From positions 268,737 to 332,736 of the forward strand of contig VWZS01007477.1 in the NCBI GenBank assembly GCA_013397075.1: a stretch of 64,000 bases of DNA, in the 5' to 3' direction. This document shows positions 40,101 through 53,995 of the stretch, piece after piece. Source of the DNA: Rhabdornis inornatus. Its lineage: Eukaryota; Chordata; Aves; Passeriformes; Rhabdornithidae. Under the pieces are notes generated by a model. That model was not told where the DNA came from. It saw nothing but the letters and a program-made list of their open reading frames with translations, and did no database searches. Each line of letters begins with the position of its first letter. Positions within the stretch are counted from its first letter, which is position 1. Position numbers and translations under genes: made by a program.

Positions 40101-42687
40101 CCCTCCCACTCTGCTTCCCTGCTCCTGCCTCGTGTCGTCCTTGCAAGAGCTTCTGCTGAATCAAAATTCACACACCAGTCCATGCAGGTACCGGAGACTT
40201 TTCCCAATCACTCACAGCTTGGCCTTCCATTTTAAGATTACAGTTCCTTTTTCCCCCAGGTTTGTGTTTGTACAAAGACAACCACAAGGTTCAAGTTACA
40301 GCAATTAATGAAATTTAACAACATTAATAAGGGAGAGCCTCTTTAAGAACAATTTTGGGTTTAATGTTAAAAAAATGCAGTAATAAGAGTGAGGTAGAAA
40401 TATTTTCATTTGATTGCCTGTTTCTTTCCCTGGCTACACGTATGAACTTGTTTCCTGGTCAAGGGGAATTTTTGCAGGTAGAAAAAAAAAATAATTCTGC
40501 CATCCACTCAGTCCTTGAGTGTCTTGTTTTTACAAGGCAGAAAGGTTTTGTCAGTTAGGTTACCTAGGAGTGAAAGTTATGTCTCATAATCCATAATTCT
40601 ATTGCACATTACACACCATCTGGTGACACAGTCAAAGATAATCTGATTCTTGTTTTAAAAACATCACATAACTGTATCATATGGTGCAGGCAATATGATA
40701 AATGACTTATTTAAATATGCCATTTCTGTGCAGTTTACCATTTCATGGTCACTCTCAGCTAACATGAAAGCAGCTTTGAACAGGCTTTTTATTGATTGTT
40801 GCTTCAAATATCTGAATCCTTAACTGAGGTTTTTTACCTGATTATAGTTACAACTAAAATTGTATGATTAAACAGCTAACATCTACCCAGCCTTTAAGAA
40901 GCTTTTATTGGAATTGAAAGTTTTGCATCTATGATGGAACAAATAGCACGACAAAGCCGTTCCATGTCCCAAAAGCAGCAATGTGTCTTTTCACAGTGTT
41001 TTTACCAGGAAAAGCCTGATATAATTTAATTCCAGGCTACTCACTCAATCTCATGCAGGAGTTCTCAAGTATTTCCACAGATTCTGGGAATCTACCCAGA
41101 AAAAGCTCCTTGCAAGGTAATTGTCCATCAATACATCTGCAGGTTTGCAGCAGGTTTGCTTTTGCCACTTTATTTTCAGCCTCCAGATGAGTTAAGTGAG
41201 CTGCCAAAAGCTGAATCCTCACAAAATAAATTTAAAAAAAAGAGAATCGATCATGCTGGGCAGAAGAAAGCTCTTACACAACTAACCTGGTGAAGGGAAA
41301 TAGGCCATTTGCTGTTGCTCAACTCCTTTACCAAACTATTTCAGTGGCCCTTACATTCTCCAAGGCCAAACCTTCAAACAACAATCTCATCCCCTTCTGA
41401 TGTACAAGACACACCCAAGACATTTTCAGGAGGGGTGGAAAGTAGTAAAAGAAGATTTCTGTGATTTGCAGTCAGGTTCTTCTGGGAAGATGACATATTT
41501 CTAGGAGGCTATGATGTACACATGCATCTGTACCTCTGATACAATCACACAATCACCACTCAGATCTAAACAGCTATTTTTCCATGCAGATTTTTATTAC
41601 TTTCTCTTCCTGGAATAATTAACCACTTTCAGATTTTTTTTAACGTAGGAGAAGACTTAATTTTCACCTGACTCTTCAATTACAACTCTGAATAATTCCC
41701 ATTTTCCTTGCAGACAGCAAAGGCAGTGCTGTGCCTGCCTTTTGCACCGGTAGGTTTTGTTCACAGCAGAGCCTCTGGGCAGAGCACAAGCCTACAATAA
41801 TCTCATTTAGCCATCCACCTGCATCACTCACCAGGATTTTCCCCAGTCCCAGGCTCCATTTGGAGAGAGGAAAGCAGCAGTGCTCCACTGAAAGCCAATT
41901 CCTCCTGGAGTTTGGTGTCAGCCCAGCTGCTGGGCTGCTCCATGGGGGGGGCAGGGAGCATTCCCAAAACCTGGCAGGCAGGGGATGGGTGGCACAGGAG
42001 CCCCAGGTGCGAGGTCACAGGTGTTCCATCTCACTGCTCCTCTCTTTTAGGGCACCTGCAGAGCCCTAAAAGCACCAGAGCCCACCCCCAGAGCTCATCC
42101 CATCTCCTCTGCCCCCCAAATCCAACCATCCCATCCGTTCTCCCTCCAAGCAGGCTGCCCAGCTGCCCCTGCCTGTCAGGTGCATTCTGCTACTAGCAGG
42201 GATTTGGATAAAGCATTTAAATATCTGGCAAACATTTTCTTCAATGAAGACATGCTAAGAGCTAGGCAATCATATTTTTGACTGTGCTGCCTGCCAGAAA
42301 AGTGCACAAACTTCCAATAGCAAAGAAATGAGGTCATTCTGGTCACCTGCCAAAATCAGCACATTTCCTCTTTTGGTTCTGGATGCTGCACTTCCACACA
42401 CCACAGTGTGTGACAAGTCATGAGCAGGAGGTGTAGTCTCCCAGGAAAAAAATAAAAGTAAACTGGTGGAAGTTAGGTTTTTCCCTTAAAAAGAAAAAAA
42501 AGAGGGGGAAAAACATCATGAAGTGTCCTGATGTCACATGACCTCCTCCTGAAGATCTATTTAATTGGAGTCTGGTATAACCTTCCTAAGAAGATGTCGA
42601 TACCTTGTCCTGATGTTACAGCAGTGTAAAGCCTCATCCTGTTAAGGAATTTGAAAGGCTTACAGCAGAGATGCAGCTTTTGGTTAC

Positions 42688-42800
42688 AAGGCTGGGCTGG
42701 AATTTAGCAGATCAGGATTAAATCCTGACTTTGCCACAAGTTCCTGTGGAGCTTTGAGCAAGACTCCTAAACTCCCTTGCCTGAGACCCTATCTTGATCC
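42688..42800 (+). mobile_element. MIR-like SINE relic
   Basis: Resembles the MIR core: ggattaaatcctgactttgc, then gagcaagactcctaaactcc, then cttgcctgag. Diverged and without clear ends. Confidence 0.5.
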
Positions 42801-42931
42801 TGGTCTTGGTCTTTAAAAACTAAGTTTTCCTGAGCTGGGAGTATCTCTTTGCAGCACAGCAGAGTCTGGAACAGTGGATTTTGGATGCTCATTTGGGCCT
42901 CTTAATGCTAATGCAGCACAAACCGAAATGA

Positions 42932-42965
42932 CAGTAGTAGTAGTAGTAATAATAATAATAATAAT
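42932..42965 (+). repeat. compound AGT/AAT microsatellite
   Basis: About five AGT units pass directly into about six AAT units, a compound trinucleotide repeat formed by a G-to-A switch. Confidence 0.93.
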
Positions 42966-45119
42966 TGATTCTCAGTCTTTATTTTCAAGTTAATGTCTGC
43001 CAAAAATGTTAGAGAAGTTTCTCATTGTGGCAACTACTGTATTTATGTGCATAATTTACAAGCAGCTCCTCTGAATAATTTGAATTTTTTATTAAGATTA
43101 TTTTCTCATTTTCCATTGAGAAGCCTTCGTAGATACTGACTCACTTTCAGCCTTGTAGGGAAGAGTGCCAAGCATTTGTTTTTCTTCTGTCTGCAGTAGT
43201 TATTTGACTCCTGCCTAAAACTCAGCAAAGCCAAAACTGAATAGGAACAATCCTAATTTAATTATTAAATATATTTCAAGCTTCGCTGTGATTTTAAAAA
43301 GCACTTTCATGTGGGGCACTGGAAATGTGCCAGGGACATGTAAAAGGGCTGTGTGTAACCCTGTGTCCCTACCCCTCCTTTCTTCCAGCCTTTCTCTAAA
43401 GGAGGTTAGGTGAACCCAAACCCAGCGGACTCAGGGGGACACACTTTCACTTTAGGTTTGCTTGGCAAAAAGTTACCAGGGCACCCTGCCAAAGGCTGCC
43501 ACTTTTGAGATAAATATGACTTTCTTTCAGGGCAGTTTTATGAGGGGCACAGCAAGAGGTTCATCTACTCTGGCAATTCACTTGCAGATTGAGCCGGGCA
43601 GCAGCTGCTGCCGCTCCATTGTAAACAAGAGCTCGCTCTGAAGTTCTCTGAAGAAGTTTACAAAAGGGACAGTGTATTTATCTGACGTCTGTTTCAGTGC
43701 TGGGCACACACACAGATGGCCTTTGACTCTCACCTTCTGCATCACACCCAGCCAAAGGGCTAGGCTTTAAATCCGCCTGCTCTTTTCCTGATGGCACTCC
43801 CTGCTTCATCTCCTGACAATCAGAGCCAGCTCACTTTCCTTGGGAGGGTCAGATTGGCAGATGAACTGCACTGAGGAGAGGAAACATGCTAAGTATGAAA
43901 ACATTCTCCTGAGCTCTCACAGGAAAAGGATGTAGCTAACAATTAAAGAGAACCATGCATTTCTCTGCCAAACCTTATCATACAAGATTATGCATTTCCA
44001 AAACTTGCATTTATACCACTTCAATTTCAGTCGTGCTACATCCACAGGAGGCACATCCCAAAGCACCCATCCTATCTGCCCATAGTCAGCCTGTCCTGGA
44101 GGTTGCCTTTGAGGTCAGGCACATGGATATCCATGGAGGATATCCCACTGGGGTGTGAGTGCCAGCAGAGTGCTGGGAGCTGCAAAGAGCAGAGCTGCAC
44201 CTCTGTCTGACCAGTGTCAGGAGTGATGCCTCAGGGAACACCTCCAGGAGCCACAGGGAGGAGAGACAGCTTGAAGCAAGCTCCCTTCCCCAGGTCCTCA
44301 CCCTGTGCTGATGGCCTGGCCTCATGCTGGCCACACACACCCTTTGCTGTGCAATTGGAAGGATAATTACTCAAAGTTTGTCCTCCCTGCTCTGCAGTCC
44401 CCTGCACTTCCTCAGTTTTGCACAGCTGGAGCAGTAAAGCTGAGGAGCTGATAGAAGTGTGGGCATGGCTTTGTACAGCTTGCCTTTTCCTGGCTCAGTG
44501 ACCACATCATCTGCAGCTTCACTGAAAGGTCCAGCTCTGACTGTCCTGGCCAAGTGTAATGTCTTTTTGTACCTTTGCAGGAGCTTTCTGACAGCCCAAC
44601 CCCAGTCCAAGCTTTACTCCCAGAAATGCACCAGCCAGCACAGACCCACTGACCTCTGTCTGGTTTCCCCAGTCCCACCTGGGCAGCTGATCTTGCCTTG
44701 CTCCTCACTCTGCTCACCTGTGGACAAGTCTGCCAAACTGGCAGCACAAGTGGCTTTTGCTGCACACAGGCTGGACAGACTTCTGCAAGAAGCCCCTGGT
44801 TCACATTCAGTGTCTGAGCAGTGGAGAGAATTCCCAGGTCAACACCTGGAAATAATTCTGCAAACTCAAAAGAAGAAAGAAAAGCTGCTGCTGTGGGTCA
44901 TTCTCAGAAGGGATCTAGAACTCTCTAAGTTGCCTTCTTCTCATGGGTCTGATGAAAGCAGTCTATTAACAGTGCATCATAAAACATTCTCTGAGATTTT
45001 ATGTCCTAAATTGTGTATGATTGTTTGGCCTGTTTGGTGACTTACTGTAGTGGGAAATCTAAATCACTGTTGTTACACCTCTCACCAAGGATTTTTCAGC
45101 AATTATTTTAATTTAAAGG

Positions 45120-45148
<29 letters not shown>
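45120..45148 (+). repeat. poly(A) run, 29 bases
   Basis: The longest homopolymer in the window. It is followed by a tandem acttcaaaaa duplication. No retroposed gene is recognisable on its 5' side. Confidence 0.95.
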
Positions 45149-45150
<2 letters not shown>

Positions 45151-45329
45151 CAAGTTCTCAGGGGAAAAAAACTTCAAAAAACTTCAAAAAAGCTCTGGTC
45201 ATTCTTTGAGCAGCCTTAAATATGAATTTGATGTATCTTCTGGTCCTGGGACACACCAGTGTCAGTATGTTATTTCTGCAAGGACTGAGACCTATGCACT
45301 TAGAAATGGTTCTTCACATATATTCTCAT

Positions 45330-45425
45330 AATAAAGCACTTTATAACTGTTACCCAATTATTGCTTAGAGCATTAAGTAACAAGGCGTTATTACTCCAAT
45401 TTCACAGAAGGGAACAAATCATGGA
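45330..45425 (-). mobile_element. possible MIR/L2-type relic (antisense)
   Basis: gcactttataac, later gcgttattactccaatttca and cagaagggaac follow the order seen in reversed MIR or L2 3' ends. Weak match. Confidence 0.3.
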
Positions 45426-45906
45426 ATCCAAAATACTTATTCTGCTTTTGCGTAGGCTTTCTCATATTAATTAATTATGAGACTTAATTACACTCAATCT
45501 CACCACTCCAAGCCAATTACAGAAAATTGGGTAAAGTAAAGAAGCAGAGAAATCTGTCTTGGAGACAATCACTTACCCTGACAACACTTTCCACATAGGT
45601 ATGTAAAAAGACTTTGCAAATATTAACTTGCCTCCTCAAAGAAACAGGATGGATTTTTCTCTGATTTTTCCCAACTGTCCCTACACCAGTAATCTGAGCT
45701 ATGATCACTTCTCCCAGCTTCCTCTCTCAACTCTGCCCCAGAAACCAAATGCAAATCTCTGCTCCCTGACTTGTGCCTTAATCACATGATCACCCTCCTT
45801 CCCAGAGGCAGTAAAAAAAAAAAAATCTCTAGGCATGTTAAAATCACCAGAGTAGAAGAGCTCTAATCCAATGATTTTAAGGGTTGGTCAAAATTGGTAT
45901 ATGACA

Positions 45907-45983
45907 TAGATGGATAGATAGATAGATAGATTAGATAGATAGGTAGATAGATAGACAGACAGAGAGAGATATATAGATAGATG
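45907..45983 (+). repeat. GATA microsatellite
   Basis: GATA units are interrupted by TAGA, GGTA, CAGA and GAGA variants. It is imperfect and so probably of moderate variability. Confidence 0.95.
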
Positions 45984-45990
45984 TTGCAAA

Positions 45991-46000
45991 CTATTTATAG
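45991..46000 (+). promoter_or_regulatory. MEF2 consensus site
   Basis: CTATTTATAG matches the MEF2 consensus and sits just after the GATA microsatellite. Confidence 0.3.
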
Positions 46001-47154
46001 CTTTCTATTCATTTTGAATCAACAGCAATTTTACTCACTGAAGGTTTTCCCACAAGGGGAATGGTCAATCCTCTAAAGCATCACTTTAGAAGTTTTTCTT
46101 ACATTGAAGTATCCATGAACACCCTCTGCTGAAACATTAATTCACTATTTCCCACAGCACTCAGCCACAGGGACTCACAACTCATTTCAATGCCTTCAAC
46201 AGCAGCAGCATTCCACAGGGAACAATTCTCCAATTTCCAAGTCATGGCACTTGCAAAGATGGACTCAGCCAAGGCAAACTGGCCTTTTTATATTAGTACC
46301 AACTGAACCTCCCATAAAACATGCACATTCAAAAATCAGAAGAGAAACAAGAGCAATTATCTTCTGCAGTTTGTCTAAAGAGGGGTATGAGTTCAAGTAA
46401 GTCTACTTTATTAACTTTGGGGAGAGATATTGAACAGACTGGATTTTTCCTTATTTTTTTCACTCTGTTTGCCAGCGAGTAAAGTCTTCTACAGAAGACT
46501 TTGTGAATAAAGGTGTAAATGCAAGCGGAGGAGATTCCATGCATTTATGGCTTTGACTTCTCTGGAGGCAAGATTTCCCCCCAGCCTTCACAGTTGTGAC
46601 ATTTTGTGCTCAGTCTGGCCCATTCCAGCAGAACATTCAGTCTGTGCTCGTGGTAATTATGCCTTGTTTGCATCACACCATGACACGCGTGCTACGGGAG
46701 TTTCACACGCCGCACTGCACCACAGTTTATTTGAAATGCTCTCCAGTTCCCCAAGTGAGCCTCATGGCATGGCAGCACAGCTAAATACAATGGGATCTGG
46801 CAGGCTGCATTCACAGGACTGCGTTGTAAAAACAGGCAAAATAAACATTAGCATTTTGACTGTTTCTCGTAGTTTTTCTAAATATTCTGAAGTAAAACAG
46901 AAAATACTTTGCTGAGCCCAAAAAACCAAAGGATTTGCAGATGCAGTCAAATTAGGAAGTCTTCTAATATACATTCTTCCTTACCCAGCAAAGCTTTCCC
47001 CTTTCTTTGCCCAGTGATATTTCCAGTAGGGCAGCAAAGGGCAGCCACAGTGTAAAACATTCAGAGATAACCTGGGGTAGTGGTTCCTAGGTTGTTTTCA
47101 GTGCCAAAATAGCACACTGGGCACTCCCAAGTGTTCAGGTGTTCAAATCCTCAC

Positions 47155-47433
47155 CTGAATTCCCACACCTAATGACAGCTTTACCCTCTCCCAAGTAAAT
47201 TACTGCATCACCTTCATTCAGGCACAGAGAGTGGGGGTCCCTCTGGAAGCCTTCAAAGGCACACAGCTCTCTCTTCTGAATACACTGATAGCCAGAAACT
47301 TTCCTGGCTAAGACTGGCTTACCATGCACCAAAAATTCTGCAATAATTTCAGTACATGGCCCTCTTAATTTGGCTCCCACCTTCCAATCTTCAGAACAGA
47401 CACTTCTCTCAAATATGCAAGATACAAATTGAA
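47155..47433 (-). other. unrecognised exon-like open segment (candidate coding exon)
   Basis: On the TEAD1 strand, a segment of 279 bases is bounded by an acceptor (ttgttctaacag, AG at 47435-47434, with a possible branch point gctgat) and a near-consensus donor (CAG/gtgagg, GT at 47154-47153). It is open in one frame and would start and end in phase 1, a symmetric arrangement common for exons of secreted or extracellular domains. The 92 or so residues contain seven cysteines (FVSC, SVCS, GPCT, YQC, ELC, SLC, IRC) and a mixed composition that looks protein-like. I do not recognise the sequence and I found no partner exon or signal-peptide exon nearby. The frame has no ATG before the acceptor. 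It could be an exon of a nested gene, an alternative TEAD1-locus exon, a decayed exon, or a chance open frame. No function is proposed. Confidence 0.3.
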
Positions 47434-50400
47434 CTGTTAGAACAAATATCAGCACAAATTCCACGTTTGTGAAAATCGTGTCTCTTCCATGCTTTTAATA
47501 CTAACCCCTGAGCTTAATTATTATATTTAGTGTCTAAGGCAGCAACACTTCCTACTCAGCAGCTGTCATGGGTCCAGCAACTAATTGCATACCACTGACC
47601 TTCACAGAACACCATGGAAATTTTATTACTGTACAACTCAATTGAAGCCGTACAACACTGCCCCAGAACTATGTCTTATTACAAAAAAATCATGTGCTTA
47701 CAGAAAGGATAGTTGAGCCAACTGAACTATTTATAATTTGCGAGAATAAAAACCATTTCATGAGGTTTGCAACATACATACACAAAAAAAAATATATTTG
47801 CAGCCTTAATACAAGACAAATGTTACCGAGATTCACGTTATAGACAAAAGCGGAATGGAAAATATTCCCCAAAGTCATAATGGCAGAGTTATGCAGTGTG
47901 CTATTTAAAAGCTATTCACCAAGGTCTTCTTCCTGTTAGCCAGAACTCTATGGTAGAAATTCAATTGAAGAAAGTCAATTAATGGAAATTGTGGTCCTGC
48001 AACGGAGGGATTGGATGTGTAGGATGAAGCAGCAGAAGGAAAGGACTACACTTGCACACCTGACTCAAGTTTGCCACCCTGGAGTTACCTCTCTGCCAGT
48101 TTGCTGCTTTGAGGGGGCTACAGCCTGCTTATGCCATGCTGCAGTGGCTTAACCTCAGCTGACAAATCCAAAACACAAAAATACAATAAAGAAAATTAAT
48201 TCCATCCCAGCCAGGAGCAGCACACCTGCCTTACTCTCTTCGAAGGAAATGCTGCAGCTCAGCTCATTGCTTCTAAGAGTCTCCTTGCTCCTTTCCAAAC
48301 CAAAGGGTTCACTAAATAATTGTTGCATGACTACTCTAATTTCAAACTGGCATGCCAATGGAAGCCAGGGCAAGGAGACTTTCTCTCTGGTTTCAAGGTC
48401 TGTGTCCAGGATGAAGTAACTCACCACGCCCAGAATTCCAACGCCAGCTTCCAAGTTCCCAGGCTGGAGTGACCCAGCAGGACACAGCCACAACCCTCCA
48501 CACACACATCTGCACCTGCTGCAGGCTCAGGGAGGGAAAGGGATGCTGCAGGAGGTGTCCTGGGTTTTGCTGAAGGTGTACACGTGCAAGAGCTGCTGTT
48601 TTTGTAGTTGGCACCGTCCTTGTGCACCTCCAAGGCATTATCCAAATTTCCTCCTGGGGTGATTGATGGGCAGCAGGCTGGCAGCACGTGCATGGTGGGG
48701 CAAAACACCCATCCCCTAAAGTCAAAACCCAAAGAGTACCAAGAGGTAACCATGGAGCAGACAGGAGGTCACTGCCAAGACCTGCTGCAATGTTTTAATG
48801 CAAGTGTGACATCTTACTGAATTTGCATCTCCCAATCACCTGGTTTGATTTCCCACAAGCAAAATGAAAAATGCTTCCCCCCATGACAAATTCCTCTCAG
48901 GCAATGCATTTAATTTCACCGAAATGCAGTTGCAGCTGGGTTTACCACATCAATCCAGTTTCACATCTTTTTTGGTTAAAGATTTGTAATCTCTGCTGCC
49001 CATGACAGCAAGATTACCGTGCAAACAAAGCTCATCAACAATGCTTTGCTTTGAAGGATCGCCTACACATGGAATGGATGATATCTGCAAGGCAATTCAG
49101 GGCTCTGAGATGGTGGAGATTTTGTTGTGAGGTTTTTTTTTTCCTAAGAAGTTCATTAAAATTTTTCAGTTGATATAATAGATTCTTCCATCTCTTCAAT
49201 GCAGCAGAGGAAATGAAGTGAAACTAGCTTCATTGTAATGGAAAAGTGATCTCATAATTTAATTCACTTTGCTCCCTAATCACAAATGCTCAGAGAGCAC
49301 AAGCTAGGGAAAGAAGGTGCAAAGTGATGCTGCAGTGTATCACCCACAATTAAAAATCTCCTTTCCTGAAGGAGTCTGGGTTGCAAACCAGAATGGAGCA
49401 CACATGATATTGAGATTACTGAAAAGGCAAGGCTATGATTTAAAGTCAACAACTCTGCTCTGTTTGAAACTAAATCCAGAATTCCCATTGATTTTCCTAA
49501 CACCTTGGCTTAGATATTCTTGAGGCCTGATCACAGAGCATATTAATACACAGAGAGGTGCCTGCAATGACTTGCTGTACATCCTGATGGAAAAAATAAG
49601 TTGCAGAATGAGTGCAAAGATGACAGACAAGCCTGCCCTCTCCCAGCCAGGAAAGCTTTTATTGCCACCTCTTCAACACTTTCACTTCTGCCAGAAGTCC
49701 CCTCTGCCTGCCTGGCCCCTCCAGCTGTCCAGAGTGTCTCACTGCTGAGCAGGCAGAGCGTGGATTAAACAGTATTACGTGTTCTTTCTGTCATTTTAGA
49801 ATATTTTTAAATGAGGTAAGGGAGATGTTACAGAAAAAAAAAAAATCTCCAGGATCAGTATATATCAGAAACTTGACAATACTTAACGTGTCACTGTGAC
49901 CATGAATATGTACAGAAACACACACACACACAAATAAAGTCAAGTGTTTTGGAGGAGGTTTAAAAAAATAAAACACGCTCAACAGGAAGAGTCTGTTTAA
50001 TGTAGGATTTAAGCAAGGCTCTTCCATTTGCATAGATCACTTACAGCAGCAGCAATTCATTAAATTCTCCCATAAAATCGTGCTATATTTTGTCTAAAGC
50101 GACACATTCCTTGCAGATCACAGTGCCTTTCTCATGCTGTTAATAAGATAATCTGTTACATGAGGCTTACAAATCCATTTAAATTGATTTTAATTAATGA
50201 ATCAATCACTAGCCACTGATGACTTGGTCTACAGACAGCAAGCAATTCAGAGCCCCAGGCTTCTAATCCAAAACCAAAATCCACATTAGAGCGACAGGAC
50301 ATCTCTCTGATCAATAGCAACACAAAGATGTTCAGTTCATACACATTTAAAGTGTACCAACTTGATCAAAATGTATCTCCAGATCTTACACATTACAATT

Positions 50401-53400
50401 CCCAAATTCGGGACTGTTCAACTAGAAAAGCAATATTAAATCATTTACATTTCTTTGCAAGGGGAAAAAAATTAAATCAAGCACAACTATAACCTGTTTC
50501 TAAACTTTAGATGCTTATTCTACTTGAAGGTTTTTCCCTTTGTTCTTGCACAATCTGTTGTTTAACATTAATTAATAAAAAATTGCACTTTTTATGATCA
50601 CAAACAGGAACAATGCTTTTTACTTTTGCTTTGATGCTGTGAAAAGCCACTGCTGCTCTCCACTTCTGAAGTGCTTACAGTTTCCCTCGAACAGAAAACA
50701 GGAAAGAAGCGAGATTTCTGTCCCAAAACCAGCAAGCAGAAGCAGCGGGAAGAACATCCTTGTTATTGTAGTAAGTTAATTATTATAATTATTGTTATTA
50801 CAAGGAGTTAATTACAATGCAGCAAGTGAAATCCACAACAGGCAGTGTGATGCCCAGCACTGCAATCCCTGGAGCGCCACATCTGGCGCAGGGGACACAC
50901 CTGAGGGAGGCTCCTGCACAGCTGGGGCTGCAGCTGGGACTCAACCACCACCTGAACCAGCCCAGGGAAAGGAAGGGGTGGTGCATGCTTCCCCAGGATC
51001 CTCCTGCAGGGATGCCAGCATCTTCCAGAGTGTTATAAATACATATTATAGTATTGGCTTTTTGTAAATATTAGCGTGGATACTCTGTGTGTGGTGTTGA
51101 AATGGTTTTTAATATATAGTTTTTCTTTAGGAGTGACATAGGCTGATAAAGTATCTCTGTAACAAGTAAAGTACCTGCTTGGTTGAATAACACCCAATAA
51201 AGACACTTGCAACTGATATACCAGTACCATCTGCAAAAATTGAAGACCACAGCCCAAATTAAGACTGATAAAAAAAATAAATTAAAACCACAGCCAAGCA
51301 ACACGCATGCTCTAAAAAAACAGGCTCAAGAAGTAAGAACTGTAAAACAGTTCTTAAAATATGGAAAGTAGTTTGTACAAAAGTTCAAAAATGTATGATG
51401 AATATGCAACAGGCTGATGAATTTAAGGGGTGCCTCCAAAGCAGCAGGTGTGCTCTTAGCTGAATGCCAAGCACCCAGCCATTATAACCTTTTGCTTTAT
51501 TGTTTGTCTCTTATTGTCTTTTATTAAGCTTTTTAAAATCCACCAGGAAAGTGAAGCTCGTTTTTCCCAAGAGGAAGAGATGCTCCTTGCTGGCAGGTGG
51601 CAGAGGAGGAAGGATGGGACAGGCCAGAGCAGTCTCAGGCTCCTGCAGCTGCAGGTGCTCAGCCCTGCTCACACCACTCTGCTCTGCGGGGCTGGGGTGG
51701 GACTCTGCACCTCACACAAAGTCTGAGGTGAGGCTGACTCACTCCTCAGCTCACATCAAACCTTGCCCTCGGGAGCAGGGCAGGAGATCACTCCAAACTT
51801 CCCGTGCCAGAGAAGTGCAATCATGGAGCAGTTACACTGCTTTGATTTCCTCAAACGCTCTCTGCACCTTCACTAACATCCCTTTAAATAGCTGAGAGAA
51901 GTCCTGACCCCCCAGACTCAGCAAAGCAGCTTGCTTGGATGCTCGCTGTCCTGCCAAAAGTCCAGTTCTGCCTGTTTAAATCAAGAGCTCTGTATTTGTT
52001 TTTAACCAATACTGCATAGACAGTTTAACTAACCCTGTCAAAAGCAGACTTTCTTTTTTTTTTAAATGTAGTATCTACTAATCTGTTGATCCCAATGCTC
52101 TTATTCTTCCTGGTTTGTTAAAAACAAATGATGTTTCGCAGGGAAGAATAAAAAGAATAATTAAAGAAGGTGGGTTCAGCCTTTATGTGCTGCTAATTAA
52201 TTAGAGTCAAATTAACCAAATAGTAAGTACAAGATACCAAATTATCTTTCATAATATTTAAGAAAAGCATAAAGGGTTGACCACTTTCCAGGTGTAAACA
52301 CAAAGATCAACATTATACCAAGCCTGAATCTGGCCCCATTAGCTCCAAAAGGTAAATAGTTCATCCCCTTGCACAGATGTCAGAGCACACAGGCACTCCA
52401 AGTTTAAAGGACAGATCCTGCAGCCAACAATGCTCCACTGACACAGAGACAATCAATGTGTCCTTGATTACGAGGAGGCAAACAGTTTTCACTGCAAAAA
52501 AAAAGGGGAAAAAAAAAAAAGAGGCAGAAAAACAAATCATGTGTTTTTATTTTATAAGTTCCAAGCTGGGGTTGGGTTTTTTCAAGCCCTTTTGGAGTGC
52601 TGAAACTGAATAAAAATAGCTTGTTGCACAAGCATAAAACAAAGTAACTGCTAAATAAACATTTTAAATTTACTCCAATGTGCTCAGTTCTCACTCCCAT
52701 TAGTCTCCAGGAGTTGGATGATTCCACAGAAATATCTTCCTGTTTTCTGGAAAACTGATTAGATGGGTTTTGTCCAAGAACTGTGCCATAATGTGTTCCC
52801 TTTATTTCACATGCTGAATATGACTGCTGGAAAATGTACTGCAGCACAGAACGCAGTATATGCCAATGCATCCTGACATTCAAATCAAGACCACAAATTA
52901 TAAACAGTTTCAGCAAATTGACTCGAGTGCCTTTGTTCCTCAGACATACATCTTCCTATTGCTTACAAAAGCAGCATATACTAACCACGAACGCTGCTAT
53001 AGCCAGTACTGGGAAAGGAAGTTATTGAAGCCTGGATTTCCTGCTTTCAGCCCCAGCCAAGAGCTGTGAGGCTTGTAGTGGTTTCAGGAACTGACTCATC
53101 TAATGATTCATGGATAAGATACTGGTTTTAATATATTTCTGATCATAAGACTCAAACTTCAAAAACAGTGATGCTTAGTTTTTATTTTAAAGTAAAAAAA
53201 AAAAATACATAAATCAGGCAAACAAATATTGTCATGGGACAAACGGGCTAATAATTGTTAATGTGTTTTACAGTGAAGTCTGTTTAAAAAAAAATGGTGT
53301 GTCAAACATCATGGAAATTCATTTCAAGATAATGTTGACATTGAATTAAAAATCCACCATCAAAAACTTGAGTTACTTTCATTGCAGTCCTGCCAGAGCT

Positions 53401-53995
53401 GCAATGCTAGTGGAGAGCAGCTGGGATGTCAATGCAGTTTTAGAGATACCCTTAAGTACAGGTGTGACTGCTACAGCCTAATCGATGAATCCTAGAGCTG
53501 CCATTGTTCATGCAGCTGGTTTCTTTAGCTGCAGACAGAAAGTATCATCAAAAACTGGCTGCTAACAAACGCTCGGGAAAGTTTTGTTCCAGGAGTGACT
53601 GGAACTGCCGAGGTCAATCGTAAAGCAATGACTAACACTGGATTTTAAGTGCTCTCACACACACCCCTGCAGTTTGGTGCTAATTCAGAATTCAAGCCCA
53701 GCCTTTTCTATGCACTGAGTTCTTCCAGAGGAAAGCACGCCTTCCAGAGCATCAAAACCCTTTTTGCCCACAACACAAATCTCATCAGTATGCTGTAACT
53801 TGAACTGCCAAGCTCCTGCACCTAAAAAATAGCTGGTGATGGGAGCTGAATTCTGCCAGGCTCATGTATGGAAAAGTACTGGTTTACTTTTTAATTTTTG
53901 AACCTCAAGCTGCAGCCACTCATCCTCAGTGCAGCATGGTGGGGATGGAGGGGGACCTTAGCATTTTTATATTTCACCCTGTGCACAACCAGCAT

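Noticed and set aside
42533..42542. GTCACATGAC as an M-box/USF regulatory site
   Set aside because: A single short match without neighbouring motifs or CpG context; too likely by chance to list.
45120..45148. Poly(A) run as the tail of a processed pseudogene
   Set aside because: No coding-like or known RNA sequence precedes it and no flanking target-site duplication was found.
52404..52916. 170-codon minus-strand open frame on the TEAD1 strand
   Set aside because: Contains translated homopolymer (F/L runs) from an A-rich tract and has no domain or matching splice sites.
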